A DNA stretch of 59,413 bases from Pseudomonadota bacterium (lineage in GTDB: Bacteria > Pseudomonadota > Gammaproteobacteria > Burkholderiales > Thiobacillaceae), in the NCBI GenBank assembly GCA_030684775.1, contig JAUXXW010000168.1, forward strand, positions 1 to 59,413, given 5' to 3'. The stretch's first letter is position 1. Each line of letters begins with the position of its first letter. This document shows positions 8,878 to 19,500 of the stretch, in pieces. Made by a program: the position numbers and the translations under genes. The notes under the pieces are model-generated. The model worked only from the letters and a program-made list of their open reading frames with translations, was not told where the DNA came from and ran no database searches.

Positions 8878-9345
8878 ATGACCACTGAACGCCTGATTAA
8901 GAAGTACCCGAATCGGCGGCTATATGACACCGAAGAGAGCCGCTACATCACGCTGGCCGAGGTGAAGGATCTGGTCATGCATGCGGTGCCCTTCCGTGTG
9001 GTCGACTCGCAAAGCGAAACCGACATCACCCGCGCGATCCTGCTGCAAATCATCATGGAACAGGAGTCCAGCGGTAACCCCCTGTTCACCGCCACCATGC
9101 TGGAGCGGTTCATCCGCTTCTATGGCGACACCACGCAGGCCGCGTTTACCGCCTTTCTCGAACAAAGCCTTGAACTGTTCATCAAGCAGCAACGCATGTT
9201 TACCGAGCAGATGCAGGGCGTCTGGAGCGGGAATCCGATGGATTTCTGGATGAAGCTCGGACAACAGAACATGGGCTTCTGGAAGGACATGGAAGAGGCT
9301 CACCGTAAATCGGCACCGCCCGCCGACGACAAACCCAAGGCCTGA
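8878..9345 (+). CDS. phaR: Polyhydroxyalkanoate synthesis repressor PhaR, 155 aa
   Basis: Begins TTERLIKKYPNRRLYDTEESRYITLAEV, the diagnostic DNA-binding N-terminal domain of PhaR. The PHB accumulation regulatory domain (VVDSQSETDITRAILLQIIMEQE) follows. Family knowledge: PhaR binds TGC-rich operators of phasin and its own genes, and leaves DNA when it binds nascent PHB. ATG 8878 is preferred over an upstream in-frame start because the family N-terminus begins here and a G-run/GAG ribosome site precedes it. A TGC-rich inverted repeat ahead of the downstream phasin gene is a candidate target. Confidence 0.95.
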   Translation: MTTERLIKKYPNRRLYDTEESRYITLAEVKDLVMHAVPFRVVDSQSETDITRAILLQIIMEQESSGNPLFTATMLERFIRFYGDTTQAAFTAFLEQSLELFIKQQRMFTEQMQGVWSGNPMDFWMKLGQQNMGFWKDMEEAHRKSAPPADDKPKA

Positions 9346-9391
9346 AACGGTAGTCAGGCACCACGGGGTGCCGGCAGCCACCCCAATAGAC

Positions 9392-9514
9392 GTAGGTTGG
9401 GCAAAGCGAAGCGTGCCCAACATGGCGACGGGTTGTTGGGCAGCAGAGTCGTTGGCGCTTCAGCGCTTACGAATCCGGCGTCCCCCTTGCGGGGGCACGC
9501 TTCGCCCAACCTAC
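9392..9514. repeat. REP/BIME pair, GTTGGGC family
   Basis: Starts GTAGGTTGGGCAAAGCGAAG and ends CGCCCAACCTAC, with an unrelated ~70-nt centre. It lies between phaR and the phasin promoter and separates the two transcription units. Confidence 0.8.
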
Positions 9515-9551
9515 GTCTCATTCCATGCCAGGTTCTTTTTACCGAGGAGTG

Positions 9552-9580
9552 TTGACAGCCGAAATGCGTCTGGGTATTGT
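9552..9580 (+). promoter_or_regulatory. Sigma70-type promoter of the phasin gene
   Basis: TTGACA (9552-9557), exactly 17 nt, then TATTGT (9575-9580). The -35 is perfect and the -10 matches four of six bases. Transcription should start near 9587, leaving a leader of about 60 nt before the phasin ATG. Confidence 0.75.
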
Positions 9581-9607
9581 GCGATGCAACATTGGTGCAG
9601 TGCACAA
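9577..9607. promoter_or_regulatory. Candidate PhaR operator (TGC-rich inverted repeat)
   Basis: TTGTGC (9577-9582) and GCACAA (9602-9607) form an inverted repeat over a core with further TGC/GCA triplets (GATGCAAC, GGTGCAG). It covers the end of the -10 and the predicted start site of the phasin gene. PhaR of other species binds TGC-rich sites at phasin promoters; assignment here is by position and composition. Confidence 0.5.
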
Positions 9608-9649
9608 ATGGCAAGTTACCCGGTTTGCTCAACCTTCAGGAGAATCACC

Positions 9650-10021
9650 ATGCAAGTCATCGAAATCATCGAAAAAAGCAACGAAACCGTTCTGGAAGCC
9701 GTCCGCAAGATCGCTGAACTGAACATGCGCACGTTCGACAAGCTGTTCCAGCAACAAGCTGAAATGGCCGCGTTCTACATGGACGCCAGCGCCCGCGGCA
9801 TGGAACTCATGACCAAGGCCAAGGGTTACCAGGATCTGATGGCCGGCCAGACCAGCCTCGCCCGCGAACTCGGCGAACGCAACATGGCCGCCGTGCGTAC
9901 CGGCATGACCGACGTCTATGCCACCAGCAGCGAGTACAGCAACCTGATCCAGGAAGGCGTCAAGCTGGCCCAGGAACAAGTGACCCAGGTTTCCGGCGTC
10001 GCCATGAAAGCCGCCGCCTAA
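9650..10021 (+). CDS. Phasin family protein, 123 aa
   Basis: A small amphipathic helical protein that coats PHB granules. The N-terminus (MQVIEIIEKSNETVLEAVRKIAELN) and the run of heptad-like helices with Ala/Gln/Glu match phasin_2 family members, including the LAREL and EYSNLIQEGVKLAQEQ segments. ATG 9650 has AGGAG 7 nt upstream. It has its own promoter (9552-9580), a TGC-rich candidate PhaR site and a terminator, so it is a separate highly expressed unit behind phaA-phaB-phaR. Phasins are typically repressed by PhaR until polymer accumulates. Confidence 0.9.
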   Translation: MQVIEIIEKSNETVLEAVRKIAELNMRTFDKLFQQQAEMAAFYMDASARGMELMTKAKGYQDLMAGQTSLARELGERNMAAVRTGMTDVYATSSEYSNLIQEGVKLAQEQVTQVSGVAMKAAA

Positions 10022-10048
10022 GTAATAAAAGCTCGTCCTGCTCCTCCG

Positions 10049-10087
10049 GCGTCCGTGCGGCCTTTGGCCTATCGGGCGCTTTTTTTG
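10049..10087 (+). terminator. Rho-independent terminator after the phasin gene
   Basis: GCGTCCG...GCGGCC-TTT-GGCC...CGGGCGC followed by seven T residues. The stem has a 7-bp outer part (one G-T pair), a 3x3 internal loop and a 4-bp inner part. Confidence 0.8.
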
Positions 10088-10137
10088 CTCTTCGCGTGGA
10101 TGCTGACAATGGGGGTGGAAACGCCTGAGCGAGTGGC

Positions 10138-10237
10138 CTCCCCCTTTTCCAAAGGGGGAATGAGGGGGATTTAGCGACGTTTGCCTGGGCAATCGCCTCA
10201 GAAATCCCCCCTAGCCCCCCTTTGGTAAAGGGGGGAA
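10138..10237. repeat. Composite C-run/TTT/G-run element (intergenic copy)
   Basis: The left arm is CTCCCCCTTTTCCAAAGGGG and the right arm ends in CCCCCCTTTGGTAAAGGGGG. The centre GCGACGTTTGCCTGGGCAAT is closely similar to the centre of the copy at 29038-29139. A further fragment with a G run follows near 10278-10291. Nothing else is recognised between here and the zwf promoter. Confidence 0.8.
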
Positions 10238-10399
10238 CCACCGCGCCAACCGCATCACCAGTTACTGAGACACGAGCCTTGGGAAAGGGGGGGTCTTACT
10301 TGTCGGCATCATCAGCATCCGCGAGAAGAGCGATGATTGCGGTCGGATACGCCTGGGAAGGGCGAACTGGCCGACACCGTCTGACGCCTGTGATTTCAC

Positions 10400-10435
10400 G
10401 CAACCGGTTGCTGCGTGACTCCTGGCCACGATAAT
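10400..10435 (+). promoter_or_regulatory. Possible zwf promoter with a 12-bp palindrome
   Basis: TTGCTG (10408-10413), 16 nt, GATAAT (10430-10435). A perfect palindrome GCAACCGGTTGC (10400-10411) overlaps the -35 and could be an operator. The -35 is weak, so this is tentative. Confidence 0.4.
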
Positions 10436-10507
10436 GACAAGCTGCTCCGCCGAGCGCAGGTGTGAAACGCTGCGCTACCGACGAACCAACACCTTATCGA
10501 GGCCACC

Positions 10508-11989
<1,482 letters not shown>

Positions 11990-12039
11990 GCGGCCACAAG
12001 CAGAAGGCAGGTGATCGTGATGCTGGCATGTGTCGCGCC

Positions 12040-12074
12040 TCCCCCCTTTCCCAAAGGGGGGCTGGGGGGATTTA
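12040..12074. repeat. Half copy of the C-run/TTT/G-run element
   Basis: CCTCCCCCCTTTCCCAAAGG followed by a G-rich stretch and ATTTATTC. It overlaps the possible N-terminal extension of the truC reading frame. Confidence 0.7.
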
Positions 12075-12092
12075 TTCAACGCACGCAGCCCA

Positions 12093-12827
12093 GTGACTCT
12101 CGAAAATACTTCCCTCCCCATCCTTTACCGTGACGACTGCCTGATCGCCGTCCACAAGCCCACTGGCTTGCTGGTGCATCGCAGCAACCTGGATCGTCAC
12201 GAAACCCGCTTCGCCCTGCAAATCCTGCGCGACCAGATCGGCCGCATGGTGTGGCCGGTGCATCGGCTCGACAAGGGCACCTCCGGCATCCTCCTGTTCG
12301 CCCTCGATCGCGACGTGGGGCGGGCCTTGAGCGGCCAGTTCGAGCGGGGCGAGGTCGAGAAAACCTACCTCGCCGTGGTGCGCGGCCATCCACCGGAAGT
12401 GGGCGAGATCGACCACCCGCTGGCGCGCATGGCCGATGAGCACGCCGGCATCAGCGCCGGCCAGCCGGTACAGGCCGCCGTGACCCGTTACCGGCGCCTC
12501 GCCACGGTGGAATTGCCCTATCAGGTGGATCGCTACCCCAGCAGCCGCTATGCCTTGCTGGAGCTGAAACCCCTCACGGGCCGCTGGCACCAGTTGCGGC
12601 GCCACCTGAAACACATTTCCCACCCCATCATCGGTGACGCCACCCACGGCAAGGGGCGCCACAACCGGCTGTTTCAGGAATTGTTCGATTGCCGGCGATT
12701 GTTGCTGGCGGCGACCGAGATGCGCCTGAATCATCCGATCAGCGGCGAGCCGCTGCACCTGGCGGCACCGCCGGCCGAGGACTTTTCCCGGGTATTGCAA
12801 CGGTTGGGGTGGGGCGAGGCCATGTAG
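12093..12827 (+). CDS. truC: tRNA pseudouridine(65) synthase TruC, 244 aa
   Basis: RluA-family pseudouridine synthase. The catalytic motif HRLDKGTSG contains the Asp. The segments VHKPTGLLVHRS, ATVELPYQVDRYPSSRYALLEL, GRWHQLRRHLKHISHPIIGD and THGKGRHNR match TruC rather than RluA/C/D. The frame is open back to 12030, but those residues come from a repeat element (PPFPKGGWGD), so GTG 12093, just before LENTSLPILYRDD, is preferred. No strong ribosome site is visible, which keeps the start uncertain. The TAG stop (12825-12827) is part of the GTAG head of a REP element. Confidence 0.9.
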   Translation: MTLENTSLPILYRDDCLIAVHKPTGLLVHRSNLDRHETRFALQILRDQIGRMVWPVHRLDKGTSGILLFALDRDVGRALSGQFERGEVEKTYLAVVRGHPPEVGEIDHPLARMADEHAGISAGQPVQAAVTRYRRLATVELPYQVDRYPSSRYALLELKPLTGRWHQLRRHLKHISHPIIGDATHGKGRHNRLFQELFDCRRLLLAATEMRLNHPISGEPLHLAAPPAEDFSRVLQRLGWGEAM

Positions 12828-12933
12828 CCCGGATGGAGCTTCGCGGAATCCGGGGTTTTTGGGCACAACCGGCGCATCGGGTTGGGCTTGGGTGCCACGG
12901 TTCCCGGATTCCGCTGCGCTGCATCCGGGCTAC
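12824..12933. repeat. REP/BIME pair, CCCGGAT family
   Basis: GTAGCCCGGATGGAGCTTCG with a return arm GGAATCCGGGG, then the inverted partner TTCCCGGATT...GCATCCGGGCTAC. The GTAG head contains the truC stop codon. Confidence 0.8.
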
Positions 12934-12952
12934 GGGTGCTGGTTGCGCCAAT

Positions 12953-12981
12953 AAAAAACGCCAGCATGAATGCCGGCGTTA
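12953..12981 (-). terminator. Terminator of the M23 peptidase gene
   Basis: Read on the minus strand, AACGCCGGCAT-TC-ATGCTGGCGTT is followed by TTTT. It lies 27 nt after the peptidase stop codon. Confidence 0.75.
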
Positions 12982-13007
12982 CAGAGGGGGATGCGAGGAC
13001 TTCTGGC

Positions 13008-14285
13008 TCAGTCCAGCGAAGCCAGATTGGTATGGCGCAGCAGTTCCAGGTTGGCGGCCAGAGGCTGCGCCTGGGCGGCGAATTGCGCCTTGGCGCGTGC
13101 GTCCAGGGGATAGGAGGTCGGCAGTTTCAGCGCCAGCGGGTTCTTCTGCACGTTGTTGATGCGGAACTCGTAGTGCAGGTGCGGCCCGGAAGCCAGGCCG
13201 GTGGAGCCGACGTAGCCGATCACTTCACCCTGGTTGACCTTGGCGCCGCGTTTGATGCCCTTGCCGAAGCGGGACAGGTGGCCGTAGGCGGTGCTGTAGC
13301 TGCCTTGATGCTTGAGTAGAACCAGATTGCCATAACCACCCTGGCGGCCGACGAACTCGACCTTGGCATCGGCCACCGCGCGCACCGGCGCACCGGTGGG
13401 AGCGGCGTAGTCGATTCCCTTGTGGGCGCGCCATCTTTGCAGGACGGGGTGGAAACGGGCACCGCTGAAGCCGGATGAGATACGGCTGAAAGGCATGGGT
13501 GATTTCAGGAAGGCGCGCTTCAGGCTTTGCCCATCCGGTGTGAAATAGCCTTCACGGCCTTGGGCGTCCTTGAAGTACAGCGCCTGGTAGGACTTGCCCT
13601 GGTTGACGAACTCGGCGGCCAGCATGCGGCCGGTTTTTACCAGTTGGCCATCCAGATAGAACGCTTCGTAGACCAGGGAGAAGTGGTCGCCACGGCGCAA
13701 ATCCTTGTGGAAGTCGATGTCGCCGGAAAGGGCCTCGGCCATTTCGGAGGCGATGCGGTCGGGTACATCGGCGGCATCGGTTGCGCCGAACAGGGAGCTA
13801 TTGATTTCACCGGAACGCATGATCTGGCGGGCTTCCAGTGCCACCGGAAGTTCGGCGGCCTTGAATTCGCCACCGCTACGCGTCAGCGTGACCAGCTTGT
13901 CATCGGAAACCAGATAGCGAAACAACATCAGTTGGCCGCCGGAGGTGACGCGCGCCAGGACGCTGCGGCCGGGGGTCAGACGACCCAATGATTTGCTTTC
14001 ATGGGCGGCGGCAAGAACCTTGCGGGTTTCTTCGCTGTCGACGCCCAGGCGGGTGAGCAGGCTTTGCAGAGTATCGCCACGGCCGATGCGTTCCTCGCGC
14101 CAGAAATCAAAGGTGCCGCTGTCGGTGGCCTGAACCTGGGACAGTTCGACACTTTCCACCACGGTTTCACGCTGAATATGTTCGGTGGGGGTGTTGGGGG
14201 CAATGCCGAAGGCGGCAACAACGCCCATGAATGGCAGCGCGGCCAACGTCAAAAACAGGTGCTTGCGGGTAAAAATACGGTTCAT
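13008..14285 (-). CDS. M23 family metallopeptidase (MepM/LytM-like), 425 aa
   Basis: A periplasmic peptidoglycan peptidase or LytM factor. The N-terminal hydrophobic segment (residues ~8-28) is an anchor or uncleaved signal. A LysM/OapA-like middle region contains GRGDTLQSLLTRLGVD. The C-terminal M23 domain (~280-385) has the zinc ligands HKGIDY and HLHYE intact, plus AYGHLSRF, so it should be catalytically active. The ATG at 14285 gives the expected short cytoplasmic tail (MNRIFTRKH). It is transcribed alone with its own terminator. Family members cleave cross-links for cell-wall expansion or activate amidases at division; which applies here cannot be told. Confidence 0.92.
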   Translation of the reverse strand: MNRIFTRKHLFLTLAALPFMGVVAAFGIAPNTPTEHIQRETVVESVELSQVQATDSGTFDFWREERIGRGDTLQSLLTRLGVDSEETRKVLAAAHESKSLGRLTPGRSVLARVTSGGQLMLFRYLVSDDKLVTLTRSGGEFKAAELPVALEARQIMRSGEINSSLFGATDAADVPDRIASEMAEALSGDIDFHKDLRRGDHFSLVYEAFYLDGQLVKTGRMLAAEFVNQGKSYQALYFKDAQGREGYFTPDGQSLKRAFLKSPMPFSRISSGFSGARFHPVLQRWRAHKGIDYAAPTGAPVRAVADAKVEFVGRQGGYGNLVLLKHQGSYSTAYGHLSRFGKGIKRGAKVNQGEVIGYVGSTGLASGPHLHYEFRINNVQKNPLALKLPTSYPLDARAKAQFAAQAQPLAANLELLRHTNLASLD

Positions 14286-14442
14286 TTATGAGATCCCGAC
14301 ACGGCAAAACAGCGGGCAGGGTAACAGGAATACCCTTTTCGGCAAAGCGTTAATCCGCGCAAAAATGCGCTAACACCTTGTGTCTAAAGAAATTCGTGAT
14401 TAAGCCGATACACAGCTCTGGAACTCGAAAGAGAAGTGACTC

Positions 14443-15153
14443 ATGGCCGAAAAACCCCCACGCACGAGCGATGTGCTCGGCAAGATTCAGGACGAGATGG
14501 CGCAGCAACTCAGAAAGAGCGGCGCGCCGGAAGAGGTGCATGCCTTTCTCATGCGGGATTGGTCGCGCCTGTTGGCCGGTATCTATCGGGCCAAGGGCAA
14601 TCAGCACGGTGACTGGAAGGCCGGTTGGGAAACCGTCAATGCCCTGCTCTGGAGCCTGGTGCCGAAACGAGGTGTGGAGGAGGCGAGCATGTTGCTGCGG
14701 GTGCTGCCCACCTTGTTATCCCGCTTGCATGCCGGATGCTCCGGCCTGGGTATGCCGTTGAGCGAGCGTGATGCCCTGTTCGAGCGTCTGGCCATGCTGC
14801 ATGCGGCCCTGGCGCGGGAGTGGCTGCAAGCGGGATTGGACGGGGAGGGGCCGATCACCCGCCTGCACGCGGAAGACATGAGCAGCCCCGAGGAATCCGA
14901 TCTCCATGATCTGTCCGCGCCCGAGTTACCCGCTACCAGTCAGGGTGCTTCTCGGCCGAAGTTGCGGCTGGGTGACCGGGTGGTATTCAAGGCTCAAGGT
15001 TCGTCGCGTGAACTCGCCCTGACCTGGATCAGCCCGATGGGCGGCATGTATCTGTTCGCCAACGAACAGGGGCTGAATACAGTGACGCTTACCCGCGCTC
15101 GTCTGGAAGCGAAGTTTCAGACCGGGGAAGCCAGCCTCCCCCCAGCGCCTTGA
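14443..15153 (+). CDS. DUF1631-like protein, C-terminal domain only, 236 aa
   Basis: Resembles the C-terminal part of DUF1631 proteins. It has an early helical block ending with LLWSLVPKRGVEEASMLLRV, a Ser/Glu-rich linker, and a terminal domain with RLGDRVVFKAQG and LALTWISPMGGMYLFANEQG, the conserved signature. DUF1631 proteins are usually about 700 aa or longer, so this is either a short paralogue or a gene reduced to its C-terminus. Function is unknown. Its last 65 nt overlap, tail to tail, the end of the outer-membrane efflux gene on the other strand. Confidence 0.75.
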   Translation: MAEKPPRTSDVLGKIQDEMAQQLRKSGAPEEVHAFLMRDWSRLLAGIYRAKGNQHGDWKAGWETVNALLWSLVPKRGVEEASMLLRVLPTLLSRLHAGCSGLGMPLSERDALFERLAMLHAALAREWLQAGLDGEGPITRLHAEDMSSPEESDLHDLSAPELPATSQGASRPKLRLGDRVVFKAQGSSRELALTWISPMGGMYLFANEQGLNTVTLTRARLEAKFQTGEASLPPAP

Positions 15154-16525
15154 ACAATTCCGCCGTGGCCGCCAGTTGCGCGCGGTGCGCTTCGATGCGG
15201 TTTTGTTCGGCCTGATACAGGTTGCGCTGGGCGTCGAGGACTTCCAGGTAGTTGGAAACCCCGTTTTGATATTTGAAGCCGGCCAGTTCGGCGGCGCGGG
15301 ACAGCGCCTGCGCGCGCCGGGTTTCCGCCGCGCCGGCTTCGCGCGCCTGACGGTTGGCCACCAGCGCATCGAGCACTTCCTTGAAGGCGACCCGCAGGGT
15401 TTGTTCGTAGGCGAGCAGCGCCTGTTCCTGACGCGCGGCATCGCCTTTCAGGGCGGCTTCGGTGCGGCCGGCGTTGTACAGCGTCTGCACCAGGCCGGCG
15501 CCGATGCCCCAGATAGTGGCGGGGCCGCTGAACAGGTTGGAAAGCGCCTTGCTTTCCGTGCCCAGATTGGCGGTGAGAGATAGCGAGGGATAGATCGCGG
15601 CCTTGGTCGCCAGCACCCGCGCTTCGGCGCCGGCCAGGCGTTGTTCCGCCTGGCGGATGTCGGGGCGGCGGGCGAGCAGGTCGGAGGGCAGACCGCCGGG
15701 AATGGCCGGCGGCGCTGTCAGGTTGGCCAGCGGCTTGCCGCGCGCCACCGGGTCATCCGCCAGCGCACGCGGCGAACGGCCGAGCAGCAGGGCCAGCGCG
15801 GTTTCCTGCTGCCGCAGTTGCCGGATGAGGCCCGCCTGGGCCGCTTCCAGCGCCGCCAGTTCCGCTTCCGTCTGACGCAATGGCAGTTCCGAGACGATGC
15901 CGGCAGCGAAACGAAGCTGGTGCAAATCAACCGCCTCGCGCCGGTTGTTCAGGGTGTCCTGGGTAAGCGCCAGAGCGGCGTCCAGGGCGGCGATCTGGAA
16001 ATAGGCCTGGGCGACGCTGCTGGCCAGGCTGGTCCGGACCACTTCGCGGGCATATTCCGAGGCCAGCAGGTCGGCGCGAGCGGCGGCGCTGGCCTGGCGG
16101 TAGCGGTCCCAGAGATCGACTTCGTAAGCGGCCTGGAGGTTGACCTGGAATTTGTTGTTGACCGGGGAGGGCTGCGGGAAGCTGCCTTTTTCCGTGGCGC
16201 GGGTGCGGTCGGCGCTGGTGCCGATTGCCACATTTGGATGCCTGTCGGCGTCGCGCAGCCCCAGGGCGGAACGGGCTTCCTCGATGCGCGCGGCGGCGAG
16301 GAGGAGGTCGCTGTTGTGTTGTAGCGCCTCGTTGATCAGGGTGGTGAGGGCGGGGTCGTTGAAGTGGGTCCACCAGTCTGGCAGGCGTTGTTCCTTCTCC
16401 CCCGAGGGCGCAGGGGAGACGGCGGGCCACGCTTGCGGCAGGTCGGGGCTGGCCTTGCGCAGGGTCGGAAGCGAGATGCAGCCGCTCAGGCTGGCGATCA
16501 GCAGGGCAATCAGTGCCTTATTCAT
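15089..16525 (-). CDS. RND efflux outer-membrane lipoprotein (OprM/NodT family), 478 aa
   Basis: The outer-membrane channel of a tripartite RND pump. The signal peptide ends in the lipobox LSGC (Cys16). Two outer-membrane efflux repeats follow, with characteristic segments such as FNDPALTTLINEALQHNSDL, YEVDLWDRYR and GLPSDLLARRPDIRQAEQRL. An upstream ATG at 16537 is possible. ATG 16525 is preferred because GGAGA lies at the right distance and it gives a standard lipoprotein signal. The start overlaps the pump gene stop by 8 nt, indicating coupling. The 3' end overlaps the convergent DUF1631-like gene. Confidence 0.93.
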   Translation of the reverse strand: MNKALIALLIASLSGCISLPTLRKASPDLPQAWPAVSPAPSGEKEQRLPDWWTHFNDPALTTLINEALQHNSDLLLAAARIEEARSALGLRDADRHPNVAIGTSADRTRATEKGSFPQPSPVNNKFQVNLQAAYEVDLWDRYRQASAAARADLLASEYAREVVRTSLASSVAQAYFQIAALDAALALTQDTLNNRREAVDLHQLRFAAGIVSELPLRQTEAELAALEAAQAGLIRQLRQQETALALLLGRSPRALADDPVARGKPLANLTAPPAIPGGLPSDLLARRPDIRQAEQRLAGAEARVLATKAAIYPSLSLTANLGTESKALSNLFSGPATIWGIGAGLVQTLYNAGRTEAALKGDAARQEQALLAYEQTLRVAFKEVLDALVANRQAREAGAAETRRAQALSRAAELAGFKYQNGVSNYLEVLDAQRNLYQAEQNRIEAHRAQLAATAELFKALGGGWLPRSETSLPDERG

Positions 16526-19500
16526 GGTCGTCTCCATGCAGGGCGGCGCCGTGGTAGCGGATGGGGCCGGGGAATAGTTTGCGCACCAGTAAATAGAGCA
16601 CCGGGACGATGAATACGGCGAGCACCGTGGCGGCGATCATGCCGCCCATGACGCCGGTGCCGATGGCGTGGCGGCTGGCCGCACCCGCTCCACTGGAAAT
16701 CGCCAGCGGCAGGACGCCGAAGATGAAGGCGATCGAGGTCATGATGATGGGGCGGAATCTGAGGCGGCAGGCCTGCATGACGGCATCCAGCGTGCTCTTG
16801 CCCTGAGCCTCCATTTGCCGCGCGAATTCCACGATCAGGATGGCGTTCTTCGCCGAGAGGCCGATGATGGCGATCAGGCCGACCTTGAAATAGACGTCGT
16901 TGGGCAGGTCGCGCAGGGTCACCGCCAGCACCGCGCCGAACACGCCTAACGGCACCACCAGCAACACCGCCAGCGGCACCGTCCAGCTTTCATAGAGCGC
17001 CGCCAGGCACATGAACACGACGATCAGGGAGAGGGCGAACAACACCGGCGCCTGCGCGCCCGAGAGTTTTTCCTCGAACGAGGTGCCGGACCACTCGAAG
17101 CCAATGCCGGGCGGCAGTTTGCCGGCGATTTCCTGCATCGCTTCCATCGCCTCGCCGGTGCTGCGGCCGGGCGCCGGGCCGCCGGCGATCTTCATCGCCG
17201 GCACGCCGTTGTAGCGGTCCAGCTTGGGCGAACCGACCACCCAGCGCGGCGTGGCGATTTCCGAGAGCGGCACCATGTTGCCCTTCATGGTGCGCACCCG
17301 CAGCGAGAGCAGTCCTTCCGGCGTGGCGCGCGCGTGGGCGTCCAGTTGCATCACCACGCGCAACACACGGCCGTCGCGGATGAAGTCGTTGACGTAGGCC
17401 GAGCCCAGCGCCACCGCCAGAGTCTGGTTCAACTCACTCATGTCGATGCCCAGGCTGCTGGCTTTCAGACGGTCGATGTCGAGCAGCAACTGCGTCGCCG
17501 GCTCCTTGCCTTCCGGGCGCACACCGGCCAGACGGGCGTCTTGCGAGGCCATGCCCAGCACCAGGTTGCGCGCTTCCAGCAATTTCTCGCGGCCGAGGCC
17601 GGAACGGTCCTGCAAGCGGAAGTCGAAGCCACCCACCGCCGCGAGTTCCGGGATCGGCGGTGGATTGAGGGAGAAAATCAGCGCCTGTTTGACACCGAAC
17701 AAGGCCATGTTGGCGCGCTGCACCACCTTGAGTGCGTGGTCGTCGGGCTTGGTGCGCTCGTCCCAGTCCTTCAGTCGGACAAAGGCGATGGCCGCATCCT
17801 GGCCCTTGCCGAAGAAGGAGAAGCCGGCGACGCCGACTACCTTGGCCACTTCCGGCTGTTTCAGGAAATGCTGTTCCAGGTGCGACAACACTGCCACGGT
17901 GCGCTCCTGGGTGGCGCCGGCCGGCAGTTGCACGATGGAGATCAGATAGCCTTGATCCTCATCCGGGAGAAAGCCGGTGGGCAGACGCAGGAGCAGGAAG
18001 ACGGTGATGCCGACCAGGCCCGCGAACACCAGCATCATGCGCAGCGGCCGCTTCACCGAGGCGGTTACGCCCTTCAGATAGCCGCTCGTGGTGCGGTTGA
18101 AGAAGCGGGTGAACAGGCCGAAGAAGCCCGTGTTGTGTTCCATCTGCTCGCGGGTCATGCCTTTGAACAGGGTGGCGCACAGGGCCGGGGTCAGGCTGAT
18201 CGCCAGGAACGCCGAGAACAGCATGGTCATCACCAGGGTCACCGCGAACTGGCGGTAGATGGCGCCCACCGAGCCGGTGAAGAAGGCCATCGGGATGAAC
18301 ACCGCCGACAGCACCACGGTAATGCCGACGATGGCGCCGAATATCTGGCCCATCGCCTTGGAAGTGGCCTCGCGCGCCGGCAGACCCTCCTGGGTCATGA
18401 TGCGTTCGACGTTCTCCACCACGACGATGGCATCGTCCACCACGATGCCGATCGCCAGCACCATCGCGAACAGGGACAGCACGTTGATCGAATAACCCAG
18501 CAGATAGAGGCCGACCAGGGTGCCGACCAGCGATACCGGTACCACCAGGGTGGGGATGATGGCCGCGCGCAGGTTCTGCAGAAACAGCCACATCACCAGG
18601 AACACCAGGAAGAAGGCCTCGGCCAGGGTGTAGGCCACTTCGCGGATGGAAATCTCCACGAAACGCGAGGTGTCGTAAGGCACATCCCAGGACACGCCTT
18701 GCGGGAAAAATTTGGCCAGTTCCGCCATGCGCGCCTTGACCGCCTTGGCGGTTTCCAGGGCATTGCCGCTGGGCGCCAGTTTGACGCCGATGGCGGCCGT
18801 GGGTTTGCCGTTCAGGCGCGCCTGAACGCTGTAATCCTGGGCGCCCAGCTCGATCCGCGCGACATCCTTCAAACGCACGGCGGCGCCGCTGCCCGTGGTG
18901 CGCAGCAGGATTTCACCGAACTCGGCCGGGGTTTTCAGGCGGCCCTGGGTAATCACCGTGGCGGTCAGTTGCTGGCCGGGGAGGGCGGGCAGTTGCCCGA
19001 GTTCGCCAGTCGCCAATTGCACGTTCTGCGCCTGCACCGCTTGCAAGGCCTCGCCCGGTGTCATGCCGAAGCTGGCCAGTTTCAAGGGGTCCAGCCACAG
19101 GCGCATGGCGTATTCGGTGCCGAACAGGTTGGCCTCGCCCACGCCCGGCACGCGGCGCAGGTTCTCCAGGACGTTGGCGGCGGTGAAGCTGCCCAGGTCG
19201 ATGGCGTTGAGCGACTGATCGGGCGAAAACACGGTCACGAACATCATGTAGTTGCGCCGTGCCTTCGCCACCGTGATGCCCTGGCGCCGCACTTCATCGG
19301 GCAGGCGCGCTTCCACCCGCTTGATGCGGTTCTGCGCCTCCACCGAGGCGATGTCGAGATTGACCCCGGTGGCGAAGGTCAGGGTCAGGGTGAGCACGCC
19401 GCTGGAATCCGAGTTGGACTCCATATAAAGCAGGTTATCCAGCCCGTTCATCTCCTGTTCGATCAGGCTGGTGACGGCGTCTTCCACCACCTGCGCGCTG

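Noticed and set aside
12953-12981. Possible small-RNA or riboswitch hairpin
   Set aside because: On the minus strand it is a simple terminator with a T run just after the M23 gene.
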